A stretch of 64,000 nt of DNA from Vigna angularis (Eukaryota; Streptophyta; Magnoliopsida; Fabales; Fabaceae), in contig NC_068971.1 in NCBI RefSeq assembly GCF_016808095.1, positions 28,231,631-28,295,630 of the forward strand, given 5' to 3'. Of this stretch, positions 53,901 to 59,900 are shown in pieces (within the stretch, counting starts at the first letter, position 1; every line of letters starts with the position of its first letter). The notes under the pieces are model-generated. The model was given only the letters and a program-made list of their open reading frames with translations. It was not told the DNA's origin and made no database searches. The translations under genes were made by a program, and so were the position numbers.

Positions 53901-56900
53901 CTGATTTGGAGATGCCAAAGTCAGAAACCAAAGGTAATCGTGTTCAGAAATTTTGTAGATGCCGAAGTGTATATTTAAGCAAGGAAAATAAAAATAAACA
54001 CATGACTTTACCTGAAACAAAAATTATTTAATCCGCATAAGAATAAAAAAAATTAGCATTATGAGATGACACAAACAGTTTTACTCAACTATATGAGGAT
54101 GATAAATAAGTATATGAAACTTTTGGGCCAACATGGGAGTCTTTTTTGGCCCTGGGACAAAATTACTGTATTAAAATAGTAATATATGCAGCCAATGTGT
54201 AAATGAATCCTTTGAATATTTATTGTTCTATAGCAGGTGTGCTTGAAGATGACTCTCTCCAACCAATGCCTGACACAGTATCTGTTGAAAAGGAAGCGGT
54301 TAGTGTGAGTCAAGAAAAGAGACAGCCACAAGAAGAATTTATTAAGAAAGTTAACAAAGAGGTGCAGACACCACAGTATTTTACTGAGGATAGGGAAAAA
54401 ATAGAGACCACAAATGACACTGAGGAACAAGAAGAGGTTCCAACATCTCAGCCTAAAGAGAAATCAGGAAACAAGGATGATGACAAATTTGAACAAGAAG
54501 AAGAAAAAATAGGGATCGAAGAATCAACAAAAACACAGTTACAAGACAAAGACATCAGCACAACAATAGGTGAGCCAGAAGATAAAGCCTTGATAACAAG
54601 GCTCAATTCATCATCAAATGGCAATGAAGGACTTGATGAGATTAGTCCAGAAAAATTTACAGAGAACTTGAACAAAGATGTGCAGACACCACAGCGCAAT
54701 ACAAAGGCGAACACAGAAACAAACATTACATCTTATCCTGACAAATTAGAAGAAGCAGAGGATATTGAAGAATCAATAGAGAAACAGTTAGCAGAGGAAG
54801 AAATACAACACACATTGCCCACTCCAACATCTGTCCAAGAAGATATTGATCAAATGTCACAGCAACAAACACTGCATGATGATGAAATAGAAGTGATTAG
54901 TAATGCCAAGAGCTGTATGACAGAAATTGAACTTGATAGAAAGTCTATAGTTGTTGAGGTTAGGCGGTATTGAAGTAAAGAAGTAAAAAATTACATACAT
55001 ATTAGCTTGCTATGAACAAAAAGATATAATTTATTTTCTTAACATGTTATACAAGTATACTCATATTGTAAATATTGTATAGGAATCTAAACAACCGGAA
55101 ACCAAGGCAAATGATGACTTAGTGAAAGAAGAACAGGCAGACCATCAATCAAAAGAATCGAGGGATCAAAGTTTCATTACAAACTATATAATAGTTGAAA
55201 GACATACGACATCAGAAAGCAATAAAGAATTAAGTGATGATGTTGACCTTGATGGACAGAAGAAACTAGAATCACACTTGGAGGAGTTTTTAGAGATTAA
55301 GGATGCCAGTGAAATCAGAGCAAAAGGAATACACTCCAAACAACTGACTGATGTGGAGATAAAAAAATCAGAAACTGAAGGTGATTGTATTCTGAAATTT
55401 TAGCATAGAATATGACCTGATAATGAAAACGCACTTGTTTTAGATGACAAACACTTTTTTTCACTCTATGTGAGTTTAAGTAGTAATTTTGCCATGCTAT
55501 GAAGAAGATTCTTAAACTTGTTTTAAAGGAACATACACAATCTTAATGGAAATTGAAGCATAAAGTTCTTATTACCCTTCCTAGTATCTTAGTTATTGTG
55601 TTTAGTTGAGTTCAATGTATTCCATTGATAGGTTCAGTGGGAAATCTATACTAGAAGAAATAAATAAAGGAGGTAGTTATAACCTCCTGTAGCCATAACA
55701 GGTTGTAACAAACTAGTATATACGGTCTATGTTTAGGTTGTTTTAGGAGGTTTTGAGGAAAAGGGGTTTTGGAGAGCTAAGGTCCTCTCGAAAGACCTTT
55801 GTAACTAGGAGGCATTGTTGTAATCCTGTCACATTCACAAAACTGTTCTGTTCTGAATAAAGTCTTTCAAGAACCTGTCTTGAAGGTTTTATGTAATGTG
55901 AACTTTAAGCCTAATTCAACCCTACAAAACCGACTTGTATGTGAGGTTTGCACCAACTTATATATTCTAAACTGACCTTATCTATAGTTGATGTAGAACT
56001 TCCAACACACACACCCCTCACGCTGAGGTATATACATCTCGTGTGTTGGACAAGACATTATTGGCTGGTCCGATAGTGATCCGATATCGAGTAGAACAAT
56101 ATGCCCAACAAATAGCAAATTTCGTTATAATAGGCTTTGATGTTAAGAAATAGACTTTAAACCTAACGTAACCCTATAAAACCGACTTGTAAGGTGTGGT
56201 TTGCACGCACTTACATATTCTAAATTGGTCTTATTTTTAGTCAATGTGGGACTTCCAACATTGTTAGAACAAGTCGGTTTTGTAAGGTTGAGTTAGGCTT
56301 AAAATCCACTTCTAAACATGGTATAAAAACCATTGTAAAAGTCTATCCTAGTGAGCATTGTTTTGTATTGCGCATATTGTTCCAACTTCCACCCCTATCG
56401 AACAGCTATCGCATCATCCTTTAATGTCAAGTCTCACGCTCGAAATGTATATACCTCGGTATGAGGGGATGTCTTGGAAGTCTCATATTGCCTAGAAATA
56501 AGGCCAATTTAGAATATATATAAGTGGGTGCAAACCTCACCTTATAAGCCGTTTCTTCGGGATTAAGTTAAGCTTAAAGTTCACTTCTTAATAAATAGGT
56601 TCAGTGGGAAAGTCTATACTAGAAGAAATAAATAAAGGAGTTAGTTATAACATCTTGTAACTGTTATAGATTGTAACATACTAGTCTATATGGTCTGTGT
56701 TTAGGTTGTTGTTAGGAGTTTTTGGAGTTCTGGAGGAAAAGGGGTTTTGGGAGAGCTAAGGTCCTCTCAAAAGACCTTTGTACCTAGGAGGCATTGTTGT
56801 AATCCAATCACATTGACAACTGTTCTGTTTTCTAAAGAAAGTCTTTCAAGAACCTGTCTTGAAGGTTTTCTGTAATTCTGGTGATCCTGTCAACCATGAA

Positions 56901-59900
56901 ATTGTAATGTTATAGTTGTTCTCTTCAAAATAGTTGTTTATTTATTACCTTTATGATCATCATTGTTAAAATAGATGAATATGTTGAGTGGTAAATGTTG
57001 TAAACAGGGGATTATTACAATAAAAATATCCTAATATCATTAGTAACTAAGAAAATATTCCCAGAATCTATACATTCATTCCAGATGACTTTATTTCCCT
57101 TTTTAAGAGAATGTGATTGCTATAAATAGAGGAGTTGAGTATGCAATTATCATTATTGTGATCAATATAATATTTATTTTCTCCCTTTAGTTATCCAAGT
57201 GTAAACTCACCCAAACATAATCAGAAAACAATAATTGTTTCTCTATTCTCACAAAATTGTTTATTTCAATATCTCATATCTACAACAATAGGTGTGGCTG
57301 AAGATAAAGGAATGCAAACAATGTCCAGCACATCAGTCAAAAATTATGCAATTAATGAATGTTGTCAAGAAGAGATTCAACCACGAGAAGAATATGCTGA
57401 GACGCATATCAAAGAAGTGAAGATGCCACACTATGAATTTAATATGCAAAAACATATTCCTGAGGTGTGAGCAAACTACAACAAACAAAAGCAGAAAAAT
57501 AAAACCTTTCATTTTCACACTTGTACAACTATTTGATCATTCACACACAAAGGACATTATTTCTTATCATGAAATAGAACATCTACAACCTCTGACACAG
57601 TGTTTGCTGAAACAGGTATATGGGGTAGAGGAAGATACATGTCAGACCAGGGTGGTAAATGAACAGAAGTTAGAATCCCAGCTGGCATCACTAAACAAGG
57701 AGGCCACATTCATAGATAATCGGTATTCAGATGGAGAGATAGAAAACGCAAACGCCATTAGTGATATAGAGAAAGAAGTGAATCCAAAATCACACACCAA
57801 GCAGAAATTAGTGATCCACGATAGTATATTCAATGAAGAGGAAGCAAAAGGAATTGAAGAAATGACAAAAATAAAATTACTAAATTCAGCAACAGACTGT
57901 ATGTGCTCAAAACTCACAAATTTCATTACTTTTAGTGAGATTCATTTTGCCTTGGAACCCTAAACCCTAAACAACAGAAATTTGAAATTTTATGTTTTTG
58001 AGATTCAATGCTTATCAAAATCAATAAAGAGTAATACTTTAGCAGTTGAAAAATCTCAGATAAACAATGACAGGTCCACCAGAAGAAGAAGTCCAGCCAA
58101 AATTGCCTGATCCTGCAACTGTCCAAGGTGACACTGATCAAATCTTACAGCAACAAACACTTCCCAGTGATGCATTAGACACAATTGATAACAACTTGAG
58201 AAGCATTCCAGAAAATGAACTTGACAGAATGTCCACTAGTGTTGAGGTTGGCAGCATCTGCATTTGCTGAGAAAAAAAAAACTCATTTATTTCCTTAACT
58301 TATTATTAAAACTTATATTGTATTTATTTAAATAGGAACCTGAAACCAAGGCAAACATCAACATAGTAGAAGAGAAATCAGACAAACAATCACACGAACC
58401 TAGCATGCAAAGTCTGATTACAGATTATATAACAGCGGAAGGCCATTTAGCATCTGAAAACAGTTCAAAATTAAGTTATGATAAGAAAGAACAGAAGACA
58501 GTAAACTTGCAGATGGTAGAGAATTTAGGGATCATGTATGCAAGCAAAACGACCACAGAGGAAGTAACAGATGCCAAACAACCAACTGGCGTGGAGTTAG
58601 AAAAAACAAAAAACGAAGGTAATTATGTTCTGAAATTTTACCATACAAGTTGCCTTGATAACCAAAAACAAGAACCTGAAAAGAAAAACAAGCACATGAC
58701 TTCGGATGTAGGAAATATTCTTTTAATCCACTTACAAAAATAGTTTCCTTAGATGGCAAAAAAATTATTCACATTTGTGTGTAGATGGTAAAATATAAGT
58801 AGTAGTTTTGTGCCCCCATGAAGAATTTGCTGTAGCTCTAGGACTTTTTAATTTTGAAGAGAACATGAACATTGTTGTACTAAAATAGAAACATATGTAG
58901 CCTTGCGTAAATCACTCTTTTAATATCTCATTTGTGCTTGAATAGTGTGTTTGATTTTAAAGCGAAAACATTAAACAATGCAGAATTGATCGAAAATAAA
59001 ACACTTGATGAGAGTAATCAAGAAGAGATGCAACCAGAAGAAGATTTTTCAGAGACATATACCAAAGGCAAGAAGACACCACAATCTAGCATGGAGAATG
59101 TAAATTCAGAAGGAATGGAAATAACTGAAAACAGTTCAAAGTCAAGTTATGCTGAGGAAGAACAAGAACAGGTTATAAACACATACACTATAGAAAATTC
59201 AGAAATCAAGGATAGCAGAATAATCAAGCTAGAAGAAGCATCTGATATAAAAGAAGCCACAGGTATTGAATTACATAAGCTTAAAACAGAAAGTAGTTAT
59301 GTTTTGATAACTTTCTATTTTACTTTTACCCAATGTGATGTAATCCAAAAAACAAATACTAAAATTAAGTTTCTTGAAAAAAAAATTCTAAATGACATTT
59401 TGAATCATTTAAAAGTTTTGAAGAAAACGTATAAATGTACCAAAAATGAATTATATTAGCCAATCTCAGGTAGTAGATTGTGTTTAACATCTTACTTGTA
59501 CAATGACAGATGAATCTGTGGATAAAGCCATCTCCTTTTTATCTACCATACCATCTGTAAGAATTGGGATAGTTGATGAAAGCATTCAAGAAAAAATACA
59601 AAAGGATGTTCAACCCGCAGTGATCAATTCCAAAGCAGAGCAGAGACCAGAAAATGATTTTGTGAGGAACATGGAAGTTCTCGAGGTTTGACTTCAATTC
59701 AATAAATAAAACTAGACACTGACATATGCCACATTGCATGTCAGACTTGCACATCTTAATTTAATGTTTGTCTAGAAAACCAAATCTTCATTTTCCCAAC
59801 GTACAAATATCTGAGTTCTGATGCAATTTTATGTCAAACATTTGATTTAAAAAAGGGGCCAGGCAACACCTCCGTGGAAAATGACGAGAAAGTCGAAGTC

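Larger units (their letters stand above)
55628..56880. repeat. Direct repeat pair of about 265-280 bp with a nested TRIM palindrome
   Basis: 55,628-55,891 and 56,596-56,880 are similar throughout (AGGTTCAGTGGGAAA start, GAGAGCTAAGGTCCTCTC, CTTTCAAGAACCTGTCTTGA). The text carries an AATAAAG signal and resembles LTRs. Between them lie two TRIM elements facing opposite ways. Confidence 0.7.
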
